Notes under the pieces: model-generated
The model's database searches: none
Seen by the model: only the letters and a program-made list of their open reading frames with translations
What the model was told of the DNA's origin: nothing
Translations under genes and position numbers: made by a program
Shown here: piece after piece, positions 31,818-44,182 of the stretch
How the letters are laid out: each line of letters opens with the position of its first letter
Position numbering within the stretch: the first letter of the stretch is position 1
Origin: Lolium rigidum
Taxonomy: Eukaryota > Streptophyta > Magnoliopsida > Poales > Poaceae
Reading direction: 5' to 3'
Assembly (NCBI RefSeq): GCF_022539505.1
Contig: NC_061510.1
Location: 40,325,047-40,389,046 of the forward strand
Length of the DNA stretch: 64,000 bases

Positions 31818-33940
31818 ATCAAAAGCTCCTCCTGCTCGAAATCTTCAACACCCAGCACCACCAAGCCAGGATGATCAGGAGGGAGTGGCGGCGGCAGTCT
31901 GAAGGGGGAGAGGTGAACCCTAGAGTCCCCCCTTTTTGTACAAGGACGGCGCTGCCCTGGAGGTGGTTTGGTGAGATTCGGAGGAATATGCCACAGCTGT
32001 CTGTAGAAGCTTTCCACCTCATCTCTCTCATAGCAAAAGGAACTCCAAAAGTAATCTATTCCTTCTACGCTTGGACTTTTGTCAACGGCTAAACGCCCAG
32101 ACTCCAAAATGCTACCAAAATTCCCAAAAGCTTGTTCATAAGGCCGAAGCCTCATTCCTCCTTCCTCTCTGCCACCAGCACTTGCAGAGTCTTCTCCATT
32201 AGCAAGGCTTGATGACTGAGAACCAGCAACGAGGTTGCCGCAATGCGATCCCTGCGCGATCCCCCATCTTCTGCTCTGATCGGTTCCCACATTGGCGGCA
32301 TTTGGCGATTTGCTTCTACCATTGCCATGGACACCGGGGACAGAGGACGCCTGGGGCGACCTGGCTGCCCATCCCGCCTGATCCGTTGACGCGAGGCTCT
32401 CATAGCGCAGCGAGGAATCCCAGATGGTACCTCCATTTTGCCTTTGAGTTTCTGCAGAGAATCCTTCTTGCCAAGCTTCACAATCCCGGTCCTGCTCACT
32501 GTGGACGATCCCTCCTCCGTTGAGGTATCTTGATGCCGTCCTATCAGAGATTGTGAGATCTCGCTGCGCTGAGGCTTGAATTGAGATCGGCCCGATTGAT
32601 CCGATGAAGAGATCGAAATCATGAACTCCTGGATCCTCTGAAGGTTGAGACGGGCCCGCCGCACCTTCCTTCGGCCGCGCCCTTCCCAGACCAAGCGGAA
32701 TCCGCCATGGATCTGGCCTTGAACTCGAGACGGTGCCTCCGCGCCCGACACCTCTCGATCCTTGTCCGCCTCCAAGTCGCGCAAAGCCTTGAACTGCGCC
32801 GCCACTCTCCGAAATCCCTCCTCCATCACCACCGATCGGCAGCGCCAGGCGCCTCCGCGGTGGGCGGCGGTGCGAGATTTGGGGGAAGGCGAGGCAGTCA
32901 CGCCACGGAGCTAACTGGGCGGACAAGCAGGCGGAGCTGCGTACGGACGCGTGTCCGCAGGAGGCCTTGGAAGTAGTATCGGCGCCGTGGCTCGGCGACA
33001 TGTCATGTTCAAACCCCGAGGTGGTTCCGCCATGAACAGGACCTCGGGTCGGACGCATCGCCAGGACTGCTGCCCCCGAAACGCCTCCATCGTCGAAGTA
33101 GAACTCCCCCTCTCCCGCCTTCACCTGGACGAGCCACGAGGATGGGCGGCGCCTCGCCGTTGGAAGAGTCAGGGCGGCGGAATTCCACCACCCCGCTCGC
33201 CAGCCGCGACCCACGCTTCCAGGTAGCGGATCTCCCTCGGGAGATCTCGAGGAAGCGGGGGCCGCCATCCACGAGGCTCGCACATGGTGTCTCGTTCCTC
33301 CAGTGAGGCCTGGAGAAGGTAGAGGAGATAATAGCGGCGAACAAGCTTGTCCTGGAGATCCAGCTCCAACGCGCTCGCCCTGCGGGGCGGTGAAGGCCCC
33401 CGCGGCGCTCTTCCCGGAGACGACATTCGCGCCCTCCGCCGCACTTCGGAGAGCCCGGAAGGGGAAGGCGGCGGCGGAGGGGCGAGGAATGGTCGGTGGC
33501 AGAGAGCGCATCCAGAGCGGAGCGGAGCGGAGCCTCGATGGACTTGGTTTTCCTTCCATCGATCCATGTTGACACCACAAAAATATTGCCGTTCGTCCGA
33601 AAAAATATACTCCAAGAAAACAAAAAATGTAGACACTACAATCCAGAAATCCGACGCGACGCCCAAATTGACACCGCTTGTCTCGTGGGTGGCGGCCGAT
33701 CTAGGCGAAGCAGAAGATGAAGGAGCGGTTGACGGCGAGGCTGGTGGATGGAAGGACGATAGAGGAGGGCTAGACCCGTGCCTGCTGTAGACAAGTGCGG
33801 AAGAGAGGCGGCGGGTGCGCTCGCGAAGTGAGGGGAGAGGGATTGCGCGAGAGGCGGCGGCAGCACGGGAGGGATAGGGTTTCACTGGGTCACGTCTTCT
33901 TTTCCCCCTAGGATCTCCTCTCTCTCTCAACAGAGCCAAC
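31818..33940 (-). other. GC-rich 5' leader of the LINE
   Basis: Removing the solo LTR joins this DNA directly to the ORF1 start. Long open frames occur on both strands because the DNA is about two-thirds GC, but none shows a known domain. Transcription of the LINE would run from about 33.9 kb downwards through this region. The 5' boundary is a guess based on composition. Confidence 0.5.
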
Positions 33941-34725
33941 TACATAGTGACACCTGGACCTGGGCCAATGGAGAAGTGAAAAGCGGCGCCCAACCCTCAC
34001 GCGCGACGAAGCTATTGTTAAGCGCACTCGCATAGGGCAAAGGGGGTCGCACTTACTTGTTCTCCATGTCCGAGCCTCCGCTTTGTGGCCGTTCGATGCG
34101 TTGTTCCGACAGCCCAGCATCTGGGACCCACCTCACACGTGCTCCTGTGCTGTCTTTTACCTCCCGCACTCCCCATCTCTGCACGATCCAAATCCCACCG
34201 ACACCGGCGTCCGCGACCTCGCCGTTCGTCCTGCTCCTCGGCGAGCTTGCCCTGCCACGACCCGTCTCACCGGCGTGTTTGCCACGCCGCGGCCCGGCTC
34301 ACTGGCGCGCTAGCCCCGCCGCAGCCTGGCTAACCGGCGTGCTCCCCCCGTCGCGGCCCGGCTACCGGCGTGCTCCGCCCCGCCGAAGCCCGGATCGCCA
34401 GAGAGCTTGGCCCACCGCGATTCGGCTCATCGGCGCACTCAGTCCGGAGCGGCGCCTAAAGTGGAGGCCTGCACTGACGCTCCTCGTGACGCATGAGCGT
34501 CGACGTCTGCACCCGGCTCGACTCTTCACGGCGGCACGGCCAACTGAGGTGGCAGCGGAGGCCAGATAACACCGTGCGGACGTGACTCCAAAGGCCGGAG
34601 CACAGCGCAGTGTGTCCTCCGGTGCGAGCTCATTGCTCCGGTCGGCTGCAGGCCTGCGGTAATTAGGGAAAAAACTCTCCACCTAAAAACGGCAGATGGA
34701 GCGGAACCTTATTGAAAGATCGATA
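33941..34725. other. GC-rich intergenic stretch with minisatellite
   Basis: Open on both strands because of composition. The only clear structure is the 32-bp tandem repeat described separately. It could be the original 5' flank of the gene at 21163-24080, displaced by the LINE, but nothing proves this. Confidence 0.4.
34258..34447 (+). repeat. 32-bp minisatellite, six units
   Basis: Five units of exactly 32 bases start at 34258, 34290, 34322, 34354 and 34386, and a sixth starts at 34418. The core is CGGCCCGGCTCACCGGCG followed by a GCTCGCCCCGCCG-like half. Divergence grows towards the right end. Confidence 0.85.
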
Positions 34726-37196
34726 TGTCGTCTAGAGGGGGGGTGAATAGGCGTTTAAAAACTCTTATGGATTTGTCTTGTAAGAATGCGGAATTAAACT
34801 AACGTTTAGTTTACAAGCACAAACCCTAAATATGCTAAGCTCAACTAAGTGTAACAATAGCAACTAGAGCTAAGCAAGATAGGCACAAGATATATGTAGC
34901 ACAAGTGATAGCAAGATATATGTACTTCAAGCACGATGGCTATCACAAGGAAAGAGAGCTCTGGTATAGAAATAATCGAGGCACGCGGAGACGAGGATGT
35001 ATTCTTGTGTTCCCTTCCTTTGCAAGAAGGTACGTCACGTTTGGAGGAGTGGAGGTCCCACGAAGGATTCCCCAACGCCACGAAGGCTCACCCTATTCTC
35101 CGATCCATACCCACGAAGGATAATGGCCCTTTCCTTATGGTTAGCTTTTCCTCCACTCCGGAGATGGCAAGCTCCAAAACCACTTCACACACTCCACGAA
35201 GGAGAAGCCCGGGCCTCTTCACAATCTTCCTTGAAGAGATCATCGGAGCACCAACCGCCAAGCCAACTAGGAGGTCTCCCTCCAAGTGTAACAAGCTCAC
35301 GGTCTCTCACTCGAACTAATCGTGGTGGAGATCTCAACACTATGCAATGATGCAAAGCAAGAACACTAGAGGTGTTCAATTCCTTCACACTGAAATCCCA
35401 CCCAAGCAACAAATGCTAGGATGAGATTAGAGAGGAAGAACAATGGAGGAAATCAACAAATGACTCCAAGATCTAGATCCCAAGAGTTCCCCTCACTTAG
35501 AGGAGAAATGGATTGGTGGAGGTTGTAGATGTAGATCTCCTCTCTTAGATCCCTCAAGAATGAGCAAGAATCATGGGGGGAATCAAGAGATAGGGCAAGT
35601 TCTTCAAAGGCAACAATGGAGGAGAGAGAGTGAAAGAACTTCCCAAGGTGGAAGAAGGGCTATTTATAGCCCAAGGGAGAAAATAACCGTTGGGGAAGGT
35701 AAAGCTTCGAGGAATCCGGTCAACCAGGCCTGGCACCGGGCGGTCCGGCGCAGGGCCTGGTCAGACCGGGCCCGTGACCGGAACGGCCGGTCCAAACAGG
35801 GCCACCGACCGGGCAACAACCGAATGACGGGAAAAGGGCCCTGGATAGTGCCCGGTTGGCACCGGTCCAGTGGCCGGTCGGAACCGGACCACCCGGTGCC
35901 ACGGAATATTTTAGATGATTTTAGAGAGGGAGTCTCCCACCGTCAAGAAACGGTGAAGACGTCCAAACTCAAAAACACAATAGAAGATGCATGCGGATTC
36001 CGTTTTCGATGAACTTGGGCTTGTTGTAAAGCTAGCAACAAGCTCAAGAACCTCTCACGGAGAAACACCAAGAAGAAATAGGGATATGCAAAGTATGCAA
36101 AGGATTGAGCTCCCTAAGACGATGCGATCAAGTTACCCAACCGAAAGCCCCTCTTGATAGTGCGGCTATCTATCCTATAATCCGGTCTCCCAACAACCAC
36201 CTTGAGACCAGTAAACGGAAAACCTATAGCAAGGCCATACCTTTGCCTTGCGCATCCCGCTTGATCTCGATGATAGCTCTTCAAGCTCCACTCAAGCCGG
36301 AATGCCTCACTTGATCATTGTTGCTTCGTGAAGACTCACAAATGCTCCCCCATACACCATGATGGGAAAGCTCCATTGATGCACATCTTCACATGTCCAT
36401 TATCACCAAAATGGACGGCAAGCTTCAAGCATATGATCCTCTTGAGATGCTCAATCTTGAACTTGCCCAACTCAACCTTGATGATGATCACCACTTGACG
36501 TCATCCTCTCATGGGCTATATGAGATCTCCCTTTTGATGCATGTCCATGGAAAGATACCTAACCCACATAGACAACGCAAGGGAACATATATGATGGGTT
36601 AGTTCATAAAGCATAATTGACACGGCTTACCATACCACATGACTTCTCGTGGCACATTCTTCATGCTTCATGTGTTGACCAAACTTGAATCTATTCTTCA
36701 CTCTTTGTATTGGTCAACCTCGTATCTTCTCATGCTCTATCATACTATCTTGAGGTGTATATAGAATTCTTCATTTGCTTGCATGCTCTAAATCTTAGTC
36801 AACCATAGCTCAACTTATGAGACTATCATGACACCGACTTAGAGCCATAACTTGAATTCTTCACTTGGAATCAAGCACTCAAAATCTTGATCATTCATTG
36901 CTTATCACGGCCATCTTATCACATAAGCTAGAGCATGGCTAATATTGAGTTCCACATAAGAAATCCATCTTCATTTCTTCTTCTTGATCATATCACATAT
37001 ATATCTTCAAATCGATGATCTTGATGCCAATACACAAGGTATATCTTTATCTTTATGGCATCCATACTTGAATCTAACACATGGACTACAAGTAGTACCT
37101 ATGGAATATTCCTTCATATAAACTCAATGAAAACATTAGTCCATAGGGGTTGTCACTAATTACCAAAACCACACATAGGGGCAATATACCCTTACA
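34726..37196 (+). repeat. LTR-like repeat, 2.5 kb, family not assigned
   Basis: It begins TGTCGTCTAGAGGGGGGGTG and ends CAATATACCCTTACA, giving TG and CA ends. The start is a very common repeat terminus in grass genomes. A zone at 35720-35910 is packed with CCGGTC/GACCGG palindromes. No coding domain occurs. The flanking 5-mers (CGATA and CTTAT) do not match, so either the limits are slightly off or this is not a clean solo LTR. Confidence 0.55.
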
Positions 37197-37694
37197 CTTA
37201 TCCCTTTGCATGTTTTGCTTCAAGGTCCATGCATTTGAAGCAATTAACGAAACTGGTATTATTGCTTCTTTGGCTCCATGCAACTTAGGGCATCTCTAGC
37301 GGCGTGACCCAAACGGATGCTGAGCGACCGTTTGCGTTCGCTGGGCCAAAAAATGCGTCTGGTACCACCTCCAGCGGGGTGACGTAAAGTGACCGGGCCG
37401 TTCACGGCGACGCAAATCTGGCCCAAATATGCGCCTCGGATGCGTCTCTACGGACGCTGTGCGAACGCGCAAAATGTCCGCTCGCGTCTGGCTGACGTTT
37501 CGTCGGGCCCGCCTGGGACCGACCCTGCGCCGATGCATCTTCTCAGGCGCGCCAGCGACTGGCGCCGCTGTGTCGCTTCGGCGGTCTGCGCCACGTTAAT
37601 GGCAATGCCTCGCCTGCCGAGCGGCCGCCGCCTACCTCCGCCAATCACGTTAATGGCGACGACACGCGTCCCGCGGCCATCGCCTGCCTCCGGC

Positions 37695-37702
37695 CTATAT
37701 AA
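37695..37702 (+). promoter_or_regulatory. TATA box of the captured B3 gene copy
   Basis: TATATAAA lies 132 bp upstream of the ATG at 37834. Between them a 33-bp leader segment (CTCATCCACTCCTCCAAACA...) is present twice, starting at about 37726 and 37783. Confidence 0.6.
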
Positions 37703-37833
37703 AGAGGGTGCGTGTTCTTCTTCCTCATCCACTCCTCCAAACAAACCCTAGCCGCCACAAGCTCCACCGTAGCGCCGCCTAGCTCATCCACTCCTCCAAA
37801 CAAACCCTAGCCGCCAAGTCCGCGAGGAAGTCC

Positions 37834-38340
37834 ATGGCGGATCATGGTGGCCGGCGAGGCGGTCGAGGCCGCGGGCCTGGGCACCCCCGGGACCGGGGCC
37901 AGGGCAGGGGCCGCCGTGGTGGAGCAGCTATGGCCCAACACTCGCCATCGCCTGCGCCCTCATCATCTTCGCAGGACGACCGCTGCTTCGAGTTTCTCCT
38001 CTGCATCGACAACGACCCACTCGACATCAAGCGGCTCCCGGATAAGTTCACCGAGTTTGTCGATGGCGTCGAGCCGGGGCACTTGCAGCTACGGGAGACC
38101 AGCTGCAACTTCTGTCGGTGGACTGTCGAGGTCTTGTTCAACGAGCAGGGAAAACTGTACATGCACATGGGGTGGGACAAGTTTGCCCGTGACCTCGCGC
38201 TCGAGCCCGGCTACTAGCTCACCTCCTCTACGAGGGGGACATCGAGATGATCGTCAAGGTGTTCGACGACATAGCCTGCCGCAGGCACTACCACACCGGC
38301 AAATCCGGCTCGAACACCGATAGTTCGAACTTAGAGTGTT
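37834..38340 (+). pseudogene. B3-domain protein copy, interrupted
   Basis: The frame opens at ATG 37834 with a Gly/Arg-rich N-terminus, followed by a B3 DNA-binding-like domain (residues about 47-127: FEFLLCIDNDPLDIKRLP, WTVEVLF, LYMHMGWDKFARDLALEPG). A TAG stops it at 38215. Directly after, a shifted frame carries the expected end (MIVKVFDDIACRRHYHTG, 38247 on), so one nonsense change and one small indel separate the halves. Intact family members are probable transcription factors of the plant B3 superfamily. This copy would give a truncated domain. The TATA box and 5' leader moved with it. Confidence 0.6.
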
Positions 38341-38649
38341 CTTTCTTGAACAGCACTAGGCGGTGGCGCCGCACAAGCGCTTGGTCCGTGCGGCGGATTC
38401 CACCGGTCCCACCATGTGGAAAAGGAAGCTAAAAGTTACTTTCCTGGTCGAGCAAATCAGTCGTGTGGTGAGGTTCAATTAAATCAAAGCATGACCATAA
38501 TAAGTAAAGCAACTCCAAAAAAAGCCGCATGCTGCAACTCCAATAAGTTGCATGGCATAACAACTCTGAAGAAAGATGCATGCATCTCATCTGATTGCCA
38601 AACAAAAATGAAATGACGGTACACTGACACCGCTAATATGGAAATTTTA

Positions 38650-40627
38650 TTGATTGATTCATAATTATGGTATTGCTTGTTCAAACTTTTTGTTTCTTGT
38701 CATCCTTATAAACTTTCAAAGGTGTCCAAGCATGTATGTTTTGCTTCCACTTATGGGACAAGCTGAGTATCACTTTATTATGTATATATGTTATGCTCTT
38801 GACAATCACTTTGCTTTCCATGAACGTTATACATTTTCTTTTGTTTGATTACTATTCATGTTTTAGCATGGTTATTAAGTTTCATTGTTTGATTATATCT
38901 ATCATGCTTATGTTAGGATTCTATGATTCCAGCTATGTTTTCTTTTACACTTAGATTGATTAAAGTAGTGTGACAACATGTCACCTCAAAAATTATTTGT
39001 TTGTTATCACTTACCTACTCGAGGACGAGCAGGAGTTAAGCTTGGGGATGTTGATACGTTCCAAACGTATCTATAATTTTTGATGCTCCATGCTTGTTTT
39101 GTTACAATTCTTATATGTTTTATGTGCACTTTTCCACACTTTTTAGCATTTTCTGGGACTAACCTATTAACGCAGAGGCCGTAGTGCCGCTCCTCGTTTT
39201 CTCGCTGTTTTTGTGTTTCAGAAAAGTTGTACATGAAAGTTTCTCGGAATTGGACGAAACAAAAGCCCAGAGTCTTATTTTTCCGGGACGAATACGGAGC
39301 CAGAAGGACACGCGCAGGAGAGCTGCCACGTGGCAGTACACAGGGCAGGCGCGGCCCCACCCTTGGTCGCGCCTGGCCCATGTACTAGCGCCTCGTCGCC
39401 TTGTTTGCTCCGCCCTTGCGCCTATTTATTCCTCGTACCGGGGAAACCCCAGGGACCGGAGCCTCCATCCATGAAAAGTTCTGACGCTGCCGTCAACCGA
39501 AACCCTAGTTCGGGAGGGTTCTGCAGTCCATCCCGGCATCCTGCCGGAGAGGTAAATCACCGCCGGAGGCCTCTACATCGCCATGTATTCATCTAAGGTG
39601 ATGCGTGAGTAGTTCTCCACGGGACCATGGGTCCATAGCAGTAGCTAGATGGCTATCCTCTCCTTGTTGTGCTTCATGTATAGATCTTGTGAGCTGCCTA
39701 ACATGATCAAGATCATCTATTTGTAATTGCTACATGTTGGTTTGATGTGGATCCAATTTATAGAGAGATTGCTTTGGTTGAGATTATGTATTATGTTATT
39801 ATGATCTTGCATGCTCTCCGTTTCTAGTAGATGCTCTGGCCAAGTAGATGCTAGCGACTTCAAGAGGGAGTATTTATGCTCGATAGTGGGTCCATGTCTC
39901 TATTTAACCATGGGAAGTGACCTTGTTCTCTACGGTTGTAGATGTGATGTTGCTACTAGGGAGAAAACAACGGTGTTATATTCAAGGGTAGTTTCATCGT
40001 TTACTTTACACACATTGCTTAAAGCGATAGTCCGTGCTTGCAACTTAATACTGGAGGGTGTCGCAGATGCAATGCTGAAGGTGGATTATTAGTCATAGAT
40101 GCAGTTGGATTACGATCTATGTATATTGTTGTAATGCCCGCATACTTTCATAGCATGTATTCTGCACCAACCATTAGCGTAGAATCTCTATTTGTCAATT
40201 GCCCATCTGTAATTGTTTACCCAACATATTTATTTTATTGGGGAGGCGCCTCTAGTGAACTGTGGACCCCGGTCCTTCTTTTTTTTTAATTGCAATCTTC
40301 TACAGCATTTTTTCTGTTCTGTTCTCTGCAAACAATTCTTTTTCCACACGGTTCGTTTAATCCTTTGTTTTCAGCAAAACCAGTGAGCTTGACAACCTCG
40401 CTGAAAGTTGGGGACAAAGTACTTGGTTGTTTTGTGCAGGTCTCCACGTTGCTACTGACGCCGGCAGTGCACCCTGCCACGAGTTGGTTCGCAACACCTC
40501 GGGAGAGAACATTTTCTCCTACTGGTCGATAAACCTTGGTTTCTTACTGAGGGAAACTTCCTGCTGTGCTCATCATACCTTCCTCTTGGGGTTTCACTCA
40601 ACGCTGCGCATAAATTCTCCTTCATCA
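38650..40627 (+). mobile_element. Athila-type retrotransposon: 3' internal end and 3' LTR
   Basis: The non-coding tail ends with CTACTCGAGGACGAGCAGGA and a purine-rich AAGCTTGGGGATGT, then the LTR begins TGATACGTTCC at 39052 and runs to about TTCATCA at 40627. The same tail precedes the LTR at 47940. The LTR is a different subfamily from the copies at 30212 and 41341 (early sequence differs, overall layout shared). The 5' part of the element is missing; the left boundary is approximate. Confidence 0.7.
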
Positions 40628-40659
40628 ACTCTGCGCCCAGCAGCGGTGCCGAGGGCGGA

Positions 40660-41340
40660 GTATGATTATTGCCCTACGCCACCTGATGAACTCCTTCTTC
40701 TTGTTGCGGCCGGTTCTGCTGAGCGAAAACCGGTTGCGCATTCGCCCCGGTTAACGGTGGCGGTGGTGGCAATGCATCGAAACCTTGGTCTCTTGCATCT
40801 TTCATCGCACCTCTCTCCATCAACCTCTTGGTCCAGGAGCAATCTTTTGTCAAGTGGTTTGCCGGTTTAGCTGGGTGTGGCGTGTGCCAGCGGCACGGCT
40901 GATCCATAGCGGATTCCATGGTGTATTTTGGCTGATCTTGCCAAGGTTTTTTCTCAAATCATTGTTTCTTTTGGCCAGCCCACGGCTGCGTTCCGATTTT
41001 TTGCCTTTGGCTTCCGTCAGCCCCGGAGTTATCTTGCACTGCGGCTACTTGTTGCATTTTGTATCTTCTATCCGAAAAATCTTCCCTTCTTTTGTTATGG
41101 TGGTTGTTCCGGTACTGATCTTGGCGCGGCGGGATTCTTGGTAAAGGATCGCTCGCGATTGCCGGTTGCATTGGATCTCCCAATGCGTAGCTATCCGCCA
41201 CCCGGATTATTTCTGCCAAAGTCGTTGGCATTTTCTCTGTAACTTTTGCCACAACGGTGAGCCTCTCCGGCACCCATTATAGAACCAAGACATTGCATGT
41301 GCCTCTATCACGCCCTCGCAAGAATTTCTTGTTGAGTTCC
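40660..41340 (-). pseudogene. Gypsy gag fragment
   Basis: Minus-strand frames 41273-40959 and 40919-40674 read as the C-terminal half of a gypsy gag: a region with TLAEIIRVADSYALGDP, a charged linker, then a zinc-binding CRWHTPHP and HLTKDC pattern. A frameshift separates the two. The fragment is cut on the right by the Athila element at 41341 and on the left by the LTR ending at 40627. Confidence 0.6.
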
Positions 41341-42948
41341 TGATACGTCTCAAACGTATCTATAATTTCTTATGTTCCATGCTACTTTTATGATGATACT
41401 CACATGTTTTATACACATTATATGTCATTATTATGCATTTTCCGGCACTAACCTATTGACGAGATGCCGAAGAGCGAGTTGTCGTTTTCTCGCTGTTTTT
41501 GGTTTCGTAAATCCTACAAAGGAAATATTCTCGGAATTGGACGAAATCAACGCCCAGGGTCTTATTTTTCCACGAAGATTCCAGAAGACCGAAAGGGAAA
41601 CGAAGTGGGGCGACGAGGCGCCGACACAACAGGGCGGCGCACCCCAAGCCTTGGCCGCGCGGCCCTGGTGTGTGGGGCCCTCGCGTCGCCCCTAAACCTA
41701 CCCTTCCGCCTACTTAAAGCCTTCGTCCCGAAAACCCCAGTACCGAGAGCCACGATACGGAAAACCTTCCAGAGACGCCGCCGCCACCAATCCCATCTTG
41801 GGAGATTCAGGAGATCGCCTCCGGCACCCTGCCGGAGAGGGGAATCATCTCCCGGAGGGCTCTTCATCGCCATGATCACCTCCGGATCGATGTGTGAGTA
41901 GTTCACCCCTGGACTATGGGTCCATAGCAGTAGCTAGATGGTTGTCTTCTCCTCATTGTGCTATCATGTTAGATCTTGTGAGCTGCCTATCATGATCAAG
42001 ATCATCTATTTGTAATGCTACATGTTGTGTTTGTTGGGATCCGATGAATATTGAATACTATGTCAAGTTGATTATCAATCTATCATATATGTTGTTTATG
42101 TTCTTGCATGCTCTCCGTTGCTAGTAGAGGCTCTGGCCAAGTTGATACTTGTGACTCCAAGAGGGAGTATTTATGCTCGATAGTGGGTTCATCCCTCCAT
42201 TGAATCTGGGACGAGTGACGTAAAGTTCTAAGGTTGCGGATGTGCTGTTGCCACTAGGGATAAAACATCGATGCTTTGTCTAAGGATATTTGTGTTGATT
42301 ACATTACGCACCATACTTAATGCAATTGTCTATTGTTTAAAACTTAATACTGGAAGGGGTTCGGATGATAACCTGAAGGTGGACTTTTTAGGCATAGATG
42401 CATGCTAGATAGCGGTCTATGTACTTTGTCGTAATTCCCTGATTAAATCTCATAGTACTCATCATGATATATGTATGTGCATTGTTATGACTTCTTTATT
42501 TGTCAATTGCCCAGCTGTAATTTGTTCACCCAACATGCCATTTATCTTATGGGAGAGACACCACTAGTGAATTGTGGACCCCGGTCCATTCTTTACATCT
42601 GAAATACAATCTACTGCAATACTTGTTCTTTACTGTTCTTCGCAAACAAACATCATCTTCCACACTATACATCTAATCCTTTGTTTACAGCAAGCCGGTG
42701 AGATTGACAACCTCACTCGTTACGTTGGGGCAAAGTACTTTGATTGTGTTGTGCGAGTTCCACGTTGGCACCGGAATCCTCGGTGTTGCGCCGCACTACA
42801 CTCCGTCACCAACAACCTTCACGTGTTCCTTGACTCCTACCGGTTCGATAACCTTGGTTTCATACCGAGGGAAAACTCGCTGTCGTACGCTTCACACTTT
42901 CCTCTTGGGGTTCCCAACGGACGTGTGTTAACTAGTACCACGCCAACA
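41341..42948 (+). repeat. 5' LTR of the Athila-type element
   Basis: 1608 bp, TGATACGTCTC to CACGCCAACA, preceded by the pentamer GTTCC. It closely matches the partial 3' LTR at 47940-49087. Confidence 0.88.
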
Positions 42949-42961
42949 AGCAAGGATTTTT

Positions 42962-42981
42962 CCGGCGCCGTTGCTCGGGGA
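42962..42981 (+). other. Primer-binding site (tRNA-Asp type)
   Basis: CGGCGCCGTTGCTCGGGGA differs slightly from the complement of the plant tRNA-Asp 3' end (TGGCGCCGTTGCCGGGGA). It lies 14 bases after the LTR. Confidence 0.7.
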
Positions 42982-43210
42982 GATCAAGACACGCCGCAAG
43001 GGGAGTCTCCCACATCCAATCTCTTTACTTTGTTTTTGTCTTGCTTTGTTTTACTTTATTTACTGCTTTGTTTGCTCTCTATATCAAAAATACAAAAAAA
43101 TTAGTTGCTAGTTTTACTTTATTTACTATCTTGTTCTCCATATTAAAAACACAAAAAAATTAGTTACTTGCATTTACTTTATTTAGTTTGCTTTATTTAC
43201 TACTGCTAAA

Positions 43211-44182
43211 ATGGGTACTGTTGAGAATACTAAGTTGTGTGACTTCACTAGCACAAATAATAATGATTTCTTATGCACACCTATTGCTCCACCTCGCTAC
43301 TACAAGCAGAATTCTTTGAAATTAAACCTGCTTTACTAAATCTTGTTATGAGAGCGCAATTTTCTGGTGTTAGTTCTGATGATGCTGCTGCCCATCTTAA
43401 TAATTTTGTTGAACTTTGTGAAATGCAAAAGTATAAGGATGTAGATGGTGACATTATAAAATTAAAATTATTTCCTTTCTCTTTAAGAGGAAGAGCTAAA
43501 GATTGGTTGCTATCTCTGCCTAGAAATAGTATTGATTCATGGACTAAATGTAAGGATGTTTTTATTGGTAGATATTATCCTCCCGCTAAAATTATATCTT
43601 TGAGAAGTAGCATAATGAATTTTAAGCAATTAGATAATGAACATGTTGCTCAAGCATGGGAGAGAATGAAATCTTTGGTGAAGAATTGCCCTACCCATGG
43701 ACTAAATACTTGGATGATCATCCAAACCTTCTATGCAGGATTGAATTTTTCTTCGCGGAACCTATTGGATTCAGCTGCTGGAGGTACCTTTATGTCCATC
43801 ACTTTGGGGGCGGCAACAAAGCTTCTTGATGATATTATGATAAATTACTCTGAATGGCACACTGAAAGAGCTCTACAAGGTAAGAAGGTAAATTCTCGTT
43901 GAAGAAACCTCCTCCTTGAGTGATAAGATTGATGCTATTATGTCTATGCTTGTGAATGGTAGATCTAATGTTGATCCTAATAATGTTCCTTTAGCTTCAT
44001 TGGTTGCCCAAGAAGAACATGTTGATGTGAATTTCATTAAAAGTAATAATTTCAACAACAATGCTTATAGGAATAATTCTGGTAACAACTATAGGACATA
44101 TCCTTCTGCTAATGGTAATGGTTATGGTAATTATTATGGGAATTCTTACAACAATAATAGGAGTGTACCCCCCTGGTCTTGA
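43211..44182 (+). pseudogene. Athila-type gag, frameshifted
   Basis: Starts ATG 43211 (MGTVENTKLCDF), breaks frame near 43320, and continues in 43273-43902 with the retrotransposon gag core (LKLFPFSLRGRAKDWLLSLP, FKQLDNEHVAQAWERMKSL, TLGAATKLLDDI). A second break near 43900 leads to an Asn-rich tail (43916-44182). Further open frames to 44647 may be the rest of gag. Confidence 0.75.

Larger units (their letters stand above)
24151..33940 (-). mobile_element. L1-type LINE, split by a solo LTR
   Basis: The element reads on the minus strand. Its 3' end is a short poly-A (eight T's on +, 24151-24158) preceded by a typical grass L1 3' end with CTCCCTGTTTGTCT. ORF2 lies at 24686-28180 and ORF1 at about 28177-30210. 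A GC-rich leader continues beyond the solo LTR (30207-31817), from 31818 to roughly 33940. I could not find a matching target duplication at the far end, so the 5' boundary is approximate. ORF2 is nearly intact but ORF1 is frameshifted, so the copy is probably immobile. Confidence 0.8.
37288..38640 (+). mobile_element. PIF/Harbinger-like element carrying a B3 gene copy
   Basis: TTA then GGGCATCTCTAGCGGCGTGA at 37285-37307 is the usual left end of a TTA-flanked PIF/Harbinger-type family in Triticeae. Within about 400 bp there is a TATA box and a coding copy of a B3-domain gene. No matching GATGCCC-TAA right end is visible before the Athila sequence that starts near 38650, so the element is probably truncated. 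No transposase was seen. Confidence 0.5.

Noticed and set aside
31664..33580. 638-codon minus-strand open frame
   Set aside because: It runs from the solo LTR into GC-rich LINE leader, has no domain, and competes with other long frames in the same GC-rich DNA. The part in the LTR cannot be original coding sequence.
33941..34725. Original promoter of the unknown gene, displaced by the LINE
   Set aside because: An attractive idea, but I could not find the LINE target duplication (complement of GACCTTGAATTTTC) at the far end, so the link is unsupported.
35560..36012. 150-codon frame in the 2.5-kb LTR-like repeat
   Set aside because: It covers the CCGGTC palindrome zone and is explained by low stop density in GC-rich repeat DNA.
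34726..37196. Clean solo LTR with target duplication
   Set aside because: TG and CA ends are present but the flanking pentamers differ, so I annotated it only as an LTR-like repeat.
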